NCBI RefSeq assembly: GCF_025965585.1
Contig: NZ_JAOPWR010000534.1
Coordinates: forward strand, 1-34,508
From: Pseudonocardia sp.
GTDB lineage: Bacteria; Actinomycetota; Actinomycetes; Mycobacteriales; Pseudonocardiaceae
DNA length: 34,508 bases
Reading direction: 5' to 3'
Shown here in pieces: positions 1 to 7,074 of the stretch (positions are counted from its first letter, which is position 1; every line of letters starts with the position of its first letter). The notes under the pieces were generated by a model, which was not told the DNA's origin, searched no databases, and saw only the letters and a list, made by a program, of their open reading frames with translations. Both the position numbers and the translations under genes were made by a program.

Positions 1-215
1 ACGACCACCTCGAGGCCGTGGTACTTCATCGACTCGACGATCTTGTGCACGATGTCCGAGCCGCGCAGGCCGGACGTCATCACCAGCGTCTTCTTGAAGC
101 CCAGCTTGAGGGCCTCCGGACCGATCATCTCGTGTGATCCCGGGCCGAGCAGCGCCCGGGGCATCGGATGGAACTCCTTGATGGGAAACGGTTTGAGTAG
201 CTCGTCGACCTGCAT
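1..215 (-). CDS. NDMA-dependent methanol dehydrogenase, N-terminal part (runs off window)
   Basis: Only the first 71 codons are present; the rest lies beyond base 1. The translation starts MQVDELLKPFPIKEFHPMPR and continues with LLGPGSHEMIGPEALKLG and TLVMTSGLRGSDIVHKIVE. This is the characteristic start of the actinobacterial nicotinoprotein methanol:N,N-dimethyl-4-nitrosoaniline oxidoreductase, an iron-type (group III) alcohol dehydrogenase with tightly bound NADP(H) that oxidises methanol and other primary alcohols in the cytoplasm. The ATG at 215 follows a GAAAGGG ribosome site. A repeated promoter block lies about 200 bases upstream (413-466) and is shared with the thiolase gene, which suggests joint control by the nearby LysR protein. 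The substrate could be a longer alcohol than methanol. Metal ligands are outside the window and cannot be checked. Confidence 0.85.
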   Translation of the reverse strand, partial: MQVDELLKPFPIKEFHPMPRALLGPGSHEMIGPEALKLGFKKTLVMTSGLRGSDIVHKIVESMKYHGLEVV

Positions 216-412
216 GGCAGCCCTTTCGGCGATAGGAGACGTGCACAGCGGTGCTGACCAGGCTCAGGCCGGTCCTCTGCAAGTGGTCCGTCGCACCGTC
301 GGTCGTTCCGGGTCCGGGACAGGTGCTCGGACCTCACCCTCGTGTACTCGCCGTCGATGGGCGGTGGGTGCGCGCCGGGTGTGGTCCGGTCGGCTCAGGT
401 AACCGCGCATCA

Positions 413-466
413 TGGCAGCGGGAAAGGGCGGATCGGAGCACGACTCATCACGGGCGCCGATAACAC
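413..466 (-). repeat. Promoter-associated repeat, copy 1
   Basis: This 54-base block matches 2678-2731 at 52 of 54 positions. It lies upstream of the methanol dehydrogenase gene, in the same orientation relative to its gene as copy 2 is to the thiolase gene. It contains the LysR-type box at 447-461. Identity continues about 35 bases past the box, further than an operator alone needs, so a duplicated promoter is likely. Confidence 0.8.
447..461. promoter_or_regulatory. Candidate LysR operator (ATC-N9-GAT), site 1
   Basis: The plus strand reads CTCATCACGGGCGCCGATAA. ATC and GAT are nine bases apart, which makes a T-N11-A box as bound by LysR-type regulators. The same arms recur at 2712-2726 and 3750-3764. 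One of the two differences between the repeat copies falls in the spacer and none in the arms. Confidence 0.55.
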
Positions 467-498
467 GAGACGGCACGTTCGTCGCCGTCGTTCGTGCT

Positions 499-600
499 GT
501 CACCGGGGATCGAGATGGTCGAGGTGTGGAGCGCCGCCTCCAGGCCGTCGCCGTGGTGGGCGCCCAGATCGACGTACGCCACCTTCCGCACGCCGTCGGC
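499..600 (-). pseudogene. Fragment of an AcuC/histone-deacetylase-family gene
   Basis: In one minus-strand frame these 34 codons read ADGVRKVAYVDLGAHHGDG followed by LEAALHTSTISIPGD. This matches the core of the arginase/deacetylase superfamily (AcuC and class II histone deacetylases), where the motif is usually YVDLDxHHGDG. There is no start codon, ribosome site or flanking homology in frame, so only a short piece survives. The second Asp, a zinc ligand in the family, is Gly here, as expected for a decayed relic. The match is read by eye over a short stretch and could be chance, although the HHGDG context is quite specific. Confidence 0.45.
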
Positions 601-683
601 CGGCAGTCTCCACCTCGGCGTTGTCCGCCATCACTCGCTCTCGAGGAGAGGAATGCGCCAGGTGAGGTCAGGTCTCCCCGGGG

Positions 684-1418
684 CTACATGTACTGGCCGC
701 CGTTGACGGAGTAGATCTGGCCGGTGATGAATCCCGACTCCGGGTCGGCGAGGAACTCGACGACCCTGGCGATCTCGTCGGGCTCGCCGAGGCGACCGGC
801 GGGGATCTTGGCGATGACCCGGTCGAGGGCGTCCTGCGGGACGGCGGCAACCATCTCGGTCGAGACGTAGCCCGGCGCGACGGAGTTGACGGTGATGCCC
901 TTCCGGGCCGTCTCCTGAGCGAGGCTCATGGTCAGCCCGAACAGGCCTGCCTTGGCGGCGGCGTAGTTGGCCTGCCCGATGTTGCCGGACTCGCCGATGA
1001 TCGAGCTGATGTTGACGATCCGCCCGGACCCGCGGTCGAGCATGTGCTGCAGGATCGCCCGGGACAGGTAGAAGGCGCCGGACAGGTTGACCTGGACGAC
1101 GCGGTCCCACTCCCCCGGGGTCATCCGGCGGACGGTCTTGTCGGCGGTGATCCCGGCGTTGTTGACCAGGACGTCGAGGCGTCCGTGCTGGTTGAGTACC
1201 TCCTGGACGACCCGCTCGCAGTCCTCCACCGCGCCGATGTTGCCCTGGTGCACGCTGGAACCGCGATGCGACTCCAGGAACCGGTCGGCGGCTTCCTTGT
1301 CGCGGGAGTAGCCGGCGGCGACGGTCATCCCCCGGGCGGCGAGCCGGTCGCAGATCGCCGCCCCGATTCCCCGGATGCCGCCGGTGACCAGCGCGACCTG
1401 CCCGTTCATGTCAGCCAT
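684..1418 (-). CDS. phaB: Acetoacetyl-CoA reductase / 3-oxoacyl reductase (SDR family)
   Basis: This 244-residue short-chain dehydrogenase reduces a 3-oxoacyl thioester, most likely acetoacetyl-CoA to 3-hydroxybutyryl-CoA with NADPH. The cofactor motif TGGIRGIG is at residues 12-19, NNAG at 86-89, and the catalytic Ser139, Tyr152 and Lys156 are present in NISS and YAAAK. The C-terminal ITGQIYSVNGGQYM is typical of the PhaB/FabG group. The ATG at 1418 is preceded by GAAGGG; a second ATG nine bases downstream is possible. It lies 32 bases behind the thiolase and is probably cotranscribed with it. The pair thiolase plus reductase is the standard route to 3-hydroxybutyryl-CoA for polyhydroxybutyrate, but no PHA synthase is visible. 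FabG-like activity on acyl-ACP is an alternative. Confidence 0.85.
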   Translation of the reverse strand: MADMNGQVALVTGGIRGIGAAICDRLAARGMTVAAGYSRDKEAADRFLESHRGSSVHQGNIGAVEDCERVVQEVLNQHGRLDVLVNNAGITADKTVRRMTPGEWDRVVQVNLSGAFYLSRAILQHMLDRGSGRIVNISSIIGESGNIGQANYAAAKAGLFGLTMSLAQETARKGITVNSVAPGYVSTEMVAAVPQDALDRVIAKIPAGRLGEPDEIARVVEFLADPESGFITGQIYSVNGGQYM

Positions 1419-1450
1419 GTCGAGACCCTTCGTGAGGTGTGTGGCCGGAG

Positions 1451-2635
1451 TCAGGCATCGACACGGAGCAGCAGGGCCTCGCCCTGACCGCCACCACCAC
1501 ACAGGGCGGCTGCACCGAGGCCGCCGCCGCGCCGGCCGAGTTCGAGGGCGAGGTGCAGCGCGAGGCGGGCACCGGACGCGCCGACGGGATGGCCCATGGC
1601 GATCGCCCCGCCGTTGACGTTGACCACGGCCGGACCGGTTCCCAGGTCGCGCATCGACTGGACGGCCACTGCGGCGAACGCCTCGTTGATCTCGAAGAGG
1701 TCGACGTCGGACGGCGACAGGTGCTGGCGGCCCAGCGCTGCGGCGATGGCGTGTGACGGCTGCGACAGCAGCGACGCGTCGGGACCGGCCACGGTCCCGT
1801 GGGCGCCGATCTCGGCCAGGACGCTGAGCCCCAGCCGCTCGGACATGGCCCGGCTCATGACGACCACGGCCGCGGCGCCGTCGGAGAGCTGCGAGGCGTT
1901 CCCTGCGGTCACCGTGCCGTCGGGGCCGAATGCGGGACGCAGGGTGGCGAGGCTCTCGGCCGTGGTCCCGGGGCGCACCCCCTCGTCCTCGGTCACCAGC
2001 AGCGGGTCCGCCTTCCGCTGCGGCACCGGCACCGACGTGATCTCGGGGTCGAACAGCCCGTTCTTGTGCGCGGTGGTGGCCCGGTCGTGGCTCATCGCCG
2101 CGTAGTCGTCCTGCTCGGCGCGGGAGATGCCCTTGGCCGCGCTGTAGACATCGGTGGACGCGCCCATTCCGCGCTGGTCGAACGAACAGAACAGGGCGTC
2201 GTGCGCGGTCGCGTCGATGATCTCGGAGTCGCCGTACCGGTAGCCGCCGCGGGCCTTCTGCAGCAGGTACGGGCCGTTGGTCATGGACTCCATGCCGCCG
2301 GCGACCACGACGTCGAACTCGCCGCAGCCGATCAGCTGGTCGGCGAGGGCGATCGCGTTCAGTCCGGACAGACAGACCTTGTTCACCGTCAGTGCGGGCA
2401 CGGTCATGGGGATGCCGCCCTTGACCGCGGCCTGCCGGGCGGTAGCCTGGCCGGCGCCTGCCTGGATGACGTGGCCCATGATCACGTGATCGACCTGGTC
2501 GCCGGTGGTCCCGGCGTTCGCCATGGCGGCCGCGATCGCGATCCCGCCCAGATCCATCGCCGTGAAGTTCTTCAGCGAGCCGGACAATTTGCCGATCGGC
2601 GTTCGAGCGCCGCCGACGATGACCGTTCCCGCCAT
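1451..2635 (-). CDS. Acetyl-CoA acetyltransferase (thiolase)
   Basis: This 394-residue thiolase condenses two acetyl-CoA to acetoacetyl-CoA, or cleaves 3-oxoacyl-CoA. All catalytic features are present: nucleophile Cys88 in NKVCLSG, the NEAFA motif, His349 in GHPVGASGAR, and Cys379 in CGGGGQG. The length is normal for the biosynthetic-type family. The ATG at 2635 has a strong GGAAGGGAG ribosome site. A promoter block at 2678-2731, shared with the methanol dehydrogenase gene, sits just upstream, and the LysR gene precedes it on the same strand. Thiolase followed by reductase suggests 3-hydroxybutyryl-CoA formation, or disposal of acetyl units when alcohol is oxidised. The link to alcohol oxidation is inference. 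Confidence 0.92.
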   Translation of the reverse strand: MAGTVIVGGARTPIGKLSGSLKNFTAMDLGGIAIAAAMANAGTTGDQVDHVIMGHVIQAGAGQATARQAAVKGGIPMTVPALTVNKVCLSGLNAIALADQLIGCGEFDVVVAGGMESMTNGPYLLQKARGGYRYGDSEIIDATAHDALFCSFDQRGMGASTDVYSAAKGISRAEQDDYAAMSHDRATTAHKNGLFDPEITSVPVPQRKADPLLVTEDEGVRPGTTAESLATLRPAFGPDGTVTAGNASQLSDGAAAVVVMSRAMSERLGLSVLAEIGAHGTVAGPDASLLSQPSHAIAAALGRQHLSPSDVDLFEINEAFAAVAVQSMRDLGTGPAVVNVNGGAIAMGHPVGASGARLALHLALELGRRGGGLGAAALCGGGGQGEALLLRVDA

Positions 2636-2677
2636 GGGGAACTCCCTTCCGTGTGGCCACCAGGACACTCCGCCCGG

Positions 2678-2731
2678 TGGCAGCGGGAAAGGGCGGATCG
2701 GAGCACGGCTCATCACGGACGCCGATAACAC
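2678..2731 (-). repeat. Promoter-associated repeat, copy 2
   Basis: This is the partner of 413-466 (52 of 54 bases identical). It fills most of the gap between the end of lysR (2746) and the thiolase start (2635). On the minus strand it runs from the LysR-type box towards the thiolase gene. Confidence 0.8.
2712..2726. promoter_or_regulatory. Candidate LysR operator (ATC-N9-GAT), site 2
   Basis: The plus strand reads CTCATCACGGACGCCGATAA, with the same arms as site 1 and a T-N11-A layout. It is 77 bases from the thiolase start codon, a usual distance for a LysR activator site. Confidence 0.6.
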
Positions 2732-2745
2732 GCCCGGGAGCGGGA

Positions 2746-3651
2746 TCAGCCCGCCGAGGGCTGCAGCCAGCCGAGCTCCCGGGAGAGGGTGCGGGCGGCA
2801 CGGACGAGGGCGCTGACATGTTCGGAGGAGTCGCCCGCCCGCCACAGCACCGACCACGGATAGCGCGACAAGGGGGCGACCAGGGGGCGCCACACGATCC
2901 CCGCCGGCGTCGGTACACACGAGGACGGTGCACAGAGCACACAGCGTTGCTGCACGACCAGGTCGACCGCAGCCAGGATGCTGTCGACCGTCCCGCTGTA
3001 CAGGGTGGGTATGAACCCCACCGAGCGGCACAGCTCGATCACGAACTGGTTGAACTCGGGGGCTCGGTCCTCCTCGGAGAGCAGCAGCGGCTCCGCGGCC
3101 AGCGTCGCGACCGGGACGTCGGACCGCGCCGCGAAGGCGTGGCCCTCGGCGACGAGCACTCCGAGCGGGTCCAGTCGGAACAGCGTCGAGGCCACGGTCG
3201 GTGGTGCCAGCGACGCCCGCCCGATTCCCACGTCGAGCCGTCCGCCCACCAGCCGCTCGAACTGCTCCGGCACACCGGCCTCGATCTGGTGGATCTCCAG
3301 GTCGGGGTACTGATGCTGGACCTCGTGCAGGATCAACGACATCGAGTCGTAGCTGGCATCGACGACCCCGACCCGCAAGGAGGGCGTCGACCGAGCAGCC
3401 TGCTGCGCTGCTGCCGCGGCCCGTTCGACGTGAGCGAGGATCTGCCGAGCGTCGATCAGGAAGACGGCGCCGGCCGCGCTCAGCTGCACGTGGTGGGTCG
3501 TCCGCTCCACCAAGGTGACACCCAGCTCCCGTTCCAGCCGCTGCAGTCTCTGGCTCAGCGCGGACTGGACGATGTGCTCGCGTGCGGCGGCCCGGCCGAA
3601 ATGCAGCTCCTCGGCGAGGGTGACGAAGTAGCGGAGTTGCCGGAGCTCCAT
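2746..3651 (-). CDS. LysR-family transcriptional regulator
   Basis: This is a 301-residue LysR regulator. An N-terminal winged helix-turn-helix spans about residues 1-60 (MELRQLRYFVTLAEELHFGR, then SALSQRLQRLERELGVTLVER). An effector-binding periplasmic-fold domain follows from about 85 to 295 (starting LRVGVVDASYD). The ATG at 3651 is chosen because GGAGAG lies just upstream and it gives the standard LysR N-terminus. It is on the same strand as the thiolase and reductase and upstream of them, not divergent as is common. A symmetric T-N11-A box about 100 bases upstream (3750-3764) suggests autoregulation, and matching boxes precede the thiolase and methanol dehydrogenase genes. The effector is unknown. 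Confidence 0.92.
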   Translation of the reverse strand: MELRQLRYFVTLAEELHFGRAAAREHIVQSALSQRLQRLERELGVTLVERTTHHVQLSAAGAVFLIDARQILAHVERAAAAAQQAARSTPSLRVGVVDASYDSMSLILHEVQHQYPDLEIHQIEAGVPEQFERLVGGRLDVGIGRASLAPPTVASTLFRLDPLGVLVAEGHAFAARSDVPVATLAAEPLLLSEEDRAPEFNQFVIELCRSVGFIPTLYSGTVDSILAAVDLVVQQRCVLCAPSSCVPTPAGIVWRPLVAPLSRYPWSVLWRAGDSSEHVSALVRAARTLSRELGWLQPSAG

Positions 3652-3749
3652 GCGCTCTCCCCACTCAGTCCTGCCGTGCGGGCGCGCCGCCACGGTGATG
3701 CCGCTGCGGGGTGGGCAAGCACTCCGCCGTCGACGTGGCGATGCCGCTC

Positions 3750-3764
3750 ATCACCCGGGGTGAT
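3750..3764. promoter_or_regulatory. Candidate LysR operator (ATC-N9-GAT), site 3, most symmetric
   Basis: The sequence TCATCACC-CGG-GGTGATGA at 3748-3766 is a perfect inverted repeat with 8-base arms. It contains ATC-N9-GAT in the same arrangement as sites 1 and 2. It lies about 100 bases upstream of the lysR start and also about 95 bases upstream of the divergent zinc finger gene, so it could control both. Confidence 0.6.
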
Positions 3765-3858
3765 GACCGCTGCACATGTTGGTCGTTTCGCGCCGCGGTC
3801 GCCAGGCGTTCCCTTGCCGGGACCGCGTGCGATCCGGCGGAGGACGAGGAGGAGCGCG

Positions 3859-4152
3859 ATGCCACGAGGGACCCCGCGCGGTAACCACGCCGGAAGGGCC
3901 GTCCGATGCATGCATGCCATCGATCACCTCGGCGCCAGGCCGTCCTCGACGGGATGCGCGCCGTGCCGGGAGCGCGGCGACGGCTGGGCGGAGCTGTGGG
4001 TGTGCCTGACCTGCGGCTGGGTCGCCTGCTCGGGCGGCTCCCCCAACCAGCACGCGCGAGCTCACTACGAGGAGACCGACCACCCCGTCGCCGTCCGGCT
4101 ACCCCCGGCGTCGCGCCTGCAGTGGTGTCACGTCCATCGGTGCGCTGTCTGA
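3859..4152 (+). CDS. UBP-type zinc finger protein
   Basis: This small protein of 97 residues is essentially one ZnF-UBP domain. Probable zinc ligands are Cys17, Cys33 and Cys36, Cys49 and Cys52 (VCLTCGW), Cys57, and the histidines 65, 69 and 75 in NQHARAHYEETDHP. The core GDGWAELWVCLTCGWVAC and the terminal QWCHVHR match the stand-alone actinobacterial UBP-finger family. In eukaryotes this fold binds the ubiquitin C-terminus; the bacterial role is unknown. The ATG at 3859 follows a very strong GAGGAGGAG ribosome site; an in-frame ATG at 3910 would remove Cys17 and is less likely. It is divergent from lysR. Confidence 0.85.
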   Translation: MPRGTPRGNHAGRAVRCMHAIDHLGARPSSTGCAPCRERGDGWAELWVCLTCGWVACSGGSPNQHARAHYEETDHPVAVRLPPASRLQWCHVHRCAV

Positions 4153-4359
4153 CAGGCTCGCCGCCCGGAGGGGCCCTCGTGATCGCCGGCGGACCGGTTC
4201 GTCGATGGGCTGCGACTCTGTGGGCCACGGTGACCACGGTTTCGTCGATGATGCCGCTCGGCCGGCTGGGGTCTGGAACCGCTTGACATGTCGAGGGTAG
4301 TCACCACGACCGGCGGGAACCAGTTGCGCCCTACCAGTTCTGTGTCGGCCGGAGGTCCT

Positions 4360-4875
4360 TCAGCCCCAGCCCAGACCGACGGCGAGATCGCGCTCAGGAG
4401 CCTCCCCCGCGGCGTCGGCGATGGCGCGCAGGGCCGTGATGACGAGGTCGTGCTGCTCCGGCGGCAGCGCGGTCAGCAGCTGCTCGACCTCCTCGCGACG
4501 CCGCTGCGTGACCTGGGCGACGAGATCGCGCCCGGCCGGTGACAGCGCCACCCGCAACGACCGTCGATCGGCCTGCACGCGCGTGCGGCGGATCAGCCCG
4601 GCGCGGGAGAGCCGGTCCAGCAGCCGCGTGGCCGAGGACGGGTTGACCCCGAGCGCGACGGCGAGGTCGATCGACCGCTGCGGACCCCGGCTGGCCAGCA
4701 CCACCAGGGCTCGGTACTGCGGGAGCGTGACGTCCCCGGCCGTGGCCAGGGATCGCGCGGCGATCGCCACGAGGACGCGGCTGGCGGTCATGACGGCGTC
4801 CACCAGCTCACCACCCTGGCCGTCCGGGCGCGGTGGACCCGACGGACCTCCGGTGGTCGGTGTCGCGTCACTCAC
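4360..4875 (-). CDS. MarR-family transcriptional regulator
   Basis: This is a 171-residue winged-helix regulator. The MarR core runs from about residue 25 to 150. TLPQYRALVVLASRGPQRS and the recognition region VNPSSATRLLDRLSRAGLIR are followed by the wing QADRRSLRVALSPAGRD. The first 22 residues are a Gly/Pro-rich tail of low complexity. The start is GTG at 4875 with a GAAAGGGTG ribosome site. It is divergent from the secreted hydrolase at 5060, with a 184-base gap in which no clear inverted repeat was found. Ligand and target are unknown; the hydrolase gene and the marR gene itself are the obvious candidates. Confidence 0.9.
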   Translation of the reverse strand: MSDATPTTGGPSGPPRPDGQGGELVDAVMTASRVLVAIAARSLATAGDVTLPQYRALVVLASRGPQRSIDLAVALGVNPSSATRLLDRLSRAGLIRRTRVQADRRSLRVALSPAGRDLVAQVTQRRREEVEQLLTALPPEQHDLVITALRAIADAAGEAPERDLAVGLGWG

Positions 4876-5059
4876 CGGGGCACCCTTTCACGTCGCTCGG
4901 CGGCATCTCCGCCACCTTCAAACCGGACGGCCCCGCACTCATCGTGCTTGCCGCTGATCCCACGCCATGCCAGGGTGTGGGCTCGTCTTCAGTCGGGGAC
5001 AGTTGCGCGGGGCACGACCGAACATCCCGAAGGTCTAGGCCGCCGTGGAGGTCCTGGCC

Positions 5060-5869
5060 ATGAAACGACTGCTCGTGATCACGGCCGTCGCCCTTGCAGG
5101 GTTCGTTCTTGCTGCGCCGGCTGCTCTGGCCGTGCCCGCAGCACCGCCGGTCGACCGCTCCGGCTACGCGGCGCTCGGTGACTCCTACTCATCCGGTGTG
5201 GGCACCCGCGTCTACCAGCCGTCCAGCGGGGCCTGCCAACGCAGCCCGCTGGCCTACCCGTCACTGGCCGCCCCGCTCCGGCGACGGACTCTCACCTTTC
5301 TCGCCTGTTCGGGCGCGACGACGGCCGACGTCCGCAGCAGCCAGATCGCCGGCGTGCCGCAGGACGCCAGCCTGGTCACGATCACCGTCGGCGGAGACGA
5401 CGTCGGCTTCACCCCGGTCCTGGCCGCGTGCTCAGCGGGCACACCCGCACAGTGCGCAGCCGCGGTGACAGCAGGCGACGCCGCGATCCAGCAGGTGCTT
5501 CCGGGGAGCCTCGACGCCATGTTCGCGATGATCCACACCCGGGCGCCACACGCCGAGCTGGTCGTGGTCGGCTACCCGCACCTCTTCGGGTCCGGCGCCT
5601 GCAACGCGGCCGGCTTACCACCGGCGGCGGCCAGAACGGCGATCGACGCCGGCACCGACCTGCTCGACTCGGTCATCCAGGAGCGCGCCACTGCAGCGCA
5701 GGCCACCTTCGTCGATGTCCGACCGCGGTTCAACGCCCACGGGACCTGCGCAGCGGTCCTGCTGCGCTGGATCAACCCACCGACCGTACCGACATCGGAC
5801 AGCTATCACCCGAACATCGCCGGACAGGCACTGGGGTATCTGCCCGCTCTGCTCAGGACATCCTCCTGA
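5060..5869 (+). CDS. Secreted SGNH/GDSL hydrolase (esterase or lipase)
   Basis: This 269-residue exported hydrolase has a Sec signal peptide (MKRLLVITAVALAGFVLAAP, likely cut after AALA near residue 24). The SGNH blocks are all visible: GDSYSSG with nucleophile Ser42, the Gly block GGDDVGF, and DSYHPN with Asp247 and His250. Several cysteines suggest disulfides, as in the Streptomyces extracellular lipase/esterase group. The ATG at 5060 is preferred over an in-frame GTG at 5045 because GGAGG lies 8 bases before it and it gives a clean signal peptide. A strong hairpin at 5900-5939 follows. The substrate cannot be told from sequence; short-chain esters or lipids are typical. Confidence 0.9.
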   Translation: MKRLLVITAVALAGFVLAAPAALAVPAAPPVDRSGYAALGDSYSSGVGTRVYQPSSGACQRSPLAYPSLAAPLRRRTLTFLACSGATTADVRSSQIAGVPQDASLVTITVGGDDVGFTPVLAACSAGTPAQCAAAVTAGDAAIQQVLPGSLDAMFAMIHTRAPHAELVVVGYPHLFGSGACNAAGLPPAAARTAIDAGTDLLDSVIQERATAAQATFVDVRPRFNAHGTCAAVLLRWINPPTVPTSDSYHPNIAGQALGYLPALLRTSS

Positions 5870-5899
5870 ACACTGCCCGGCGAGCACAGCAAGGGCCGG

Positions 5900-5939
5900 A
5901 GCACCCGCCACCGATGGGCGCTCAGCGGCGGCGGGTGCT
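5900..5939. terminator. Hairpin between convergent SGNH hydrolase and lacI genes
   Basis: Arms AGCACCCGCC and GGCGGGTGCT pair over 10 bases, with a further CCG/CGG pairing inside. The hairpin lies between the two converging stop codons and overlaps the last codons of the LacI gene. There is no T-tract, as is common in actinobacteria. Confidence 0.5.
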
Positions 5940-6953
5940 GTCGCGAAGAACCACCTCGCCGACAACCGTGGTCGATCGGGCACCGCCGCGGGTGGCCTCG
6001 GTCAGGACCAGCCGCACGGCCGTCTCCCCCATGCTCTCCAGCGGCAGGCGGACGGTGGTGAGCGCGGGCACGTGGTCCTGGACGGTGGTGATGTCGTCGA
6101 ACCCGGCGACCTGGACGTCCTGCGGGATCCGCAGCCCCCTGTCACGCAGGCCTGCCATGGCCCCGATGGCCATGACGTCGTTCACCGCGAAGATGCAGAG
6201 GCCGTCGCCGCCCCGGGCCAGCCCGAGCTCGGCCACGAGACGGCGCGCAGCGTCGAAGCCGCCGTCACGGGTGAACGCGCTCGGCACCGTCGCGAGCGGC
6301 TCCAGACCGTGGCGACGGAGCGCCTCGGTGAAGCCGACGGTCCGGTCCACCGCCGTCTGCAGCTCGGTCGGCCCGGTGAAGACGGCGAACCGGCGGTGCC
6401 CCTGCTTGACGAGGGCGTCGGCGAGCGCGGCGGCCCCCTCGCGGTTCTGCGGCACCACGGAGTTCGCCAGCGGTGTGGCCTGACCGATGACGGCCATCCG
6501 CCCGCCCATCTCGGTGTAGCGCTTCAACTCGGAGTTGAGCAGCCGATCGTGCGCGCGGCGGCCGATGAACCGGGATCCCACCATGATCAGTGCGTCGGCG
6601 CGCAACGAGATGAACGAGGTGACGGCGTCGAGGTCACCGGCCGGATCGGCCTCGGTGCACGACAGCAGCACGTGCCGGTCGTGCTCCCGGGCGATGCGCT
6701 GCACGCCACGGGCGATCGAGGAGAAGTACGGATCGGAGATCTCGCGCACGACCAGCCCGATGAGCCCGCTGGACGAGCGTGCGAGGGCCTGCGCCTGCGC
6801 GTTCGGGACGTACCCGAGCTCCGCGGCGGCCTTGCGCACCAGCTCGGCCACCCCTGGGCCGGGGACGCGCAGCGAGCCGTTCAACACGCGCGACGCGGTC
6901 GCCTGGGACACCCCGGCATGCCGGGCCACCTCCTGCAGCGTCACCGCCCGCAT
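5922..6953 (-). CDS. LacI-family transcriptional regulator
   Basis: This is a 343-residue LacI/GalR repressor. The helix-turn-helix and hinge occupy residues 1-60 (VTLQEVARHAGVSQATASRV and NAQAQALAR). The sugar-binding, periplasmic-fold domain follows (GLIGLVVREISDPYF to AVNDVMAIGAMAGL and QVAGFDDI). The ATG at 6953 has an upstream GAGGTG; an in-frame GTG at 6965 is the alternative. It lies 121 bases downstream of the isomerase gene on the same strand, so it may be read both from the catabolic operon and from its own promoter. Likely targets are the three related 14-bp palindromes at 10417, 15678 and 17717. The effector is probably the sugar imported by the transporter at 12.0-15.3 kb. Confidence 0.93.
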   Translation of the reverse strand: MRAVTLQEVARHAGVSQATASRVLNGSLRVPGPGVAELVRKAAAELGYVPNAQAQALARSSSGLIGLVVREISDPYFSSIARGVQRIAREHDRHVLLSCTEADPAGDLDAVTSFISLRADALIMVGSRFIGRRAHDRLLNSELKRYTEMGGRMAVIGQATPLANSVVPQNREGAAALADALVKQGHRRFAVFTGPTELQTAVDRTVGFTEALRRHGLEPLATVPSAFTRDGGFDAARRLVAELGLARGGDGLCIFAVNDVMAIGAMAGLRDRGLRIPQDVQVAGFDDITTVQDHVPALTTVRLPLESMGETAVRLVLTEATRGGARSTTVVGEVVLRDSTRRR

Positions 6954-7074
6954 GGTGCACCTCACCCCCCTCGCCGTCGTCAGTATCGCAATCGTGCCAG
7001 GTCACCCGGCCGACAGCCCCGGACGTCGTCCTCTCCGGACCGGCGGCGCCGTCCGCGGGCGGCTGATCCGCGGC

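Larger units (their letters stand above)
216..498. other. Long leader and promoter region of the methanol dehydrogenase gene
   Basis: No convincing gene is seen between the dehydrogenase start at 215 and the degenerate fragment at 499-600. The only clear structure is the repeated block at 413-466, which leaves about 200 bases of leader between it and the start codon. Confidence 0.5.

Noticed and set aside
684-2942. A 752-codon minus-strand frame spanning reductase and thiolase
   Set aside because: Only its last 244 codons (from 1418) form a real protein; the rest is an out-of-frame reading of the thiolase and lysR genes.
4153-4359. TTGACA near 4283 as a promoter
   Set aside because: No matching -10 at a proper distance and no gene start downstream on that strand.
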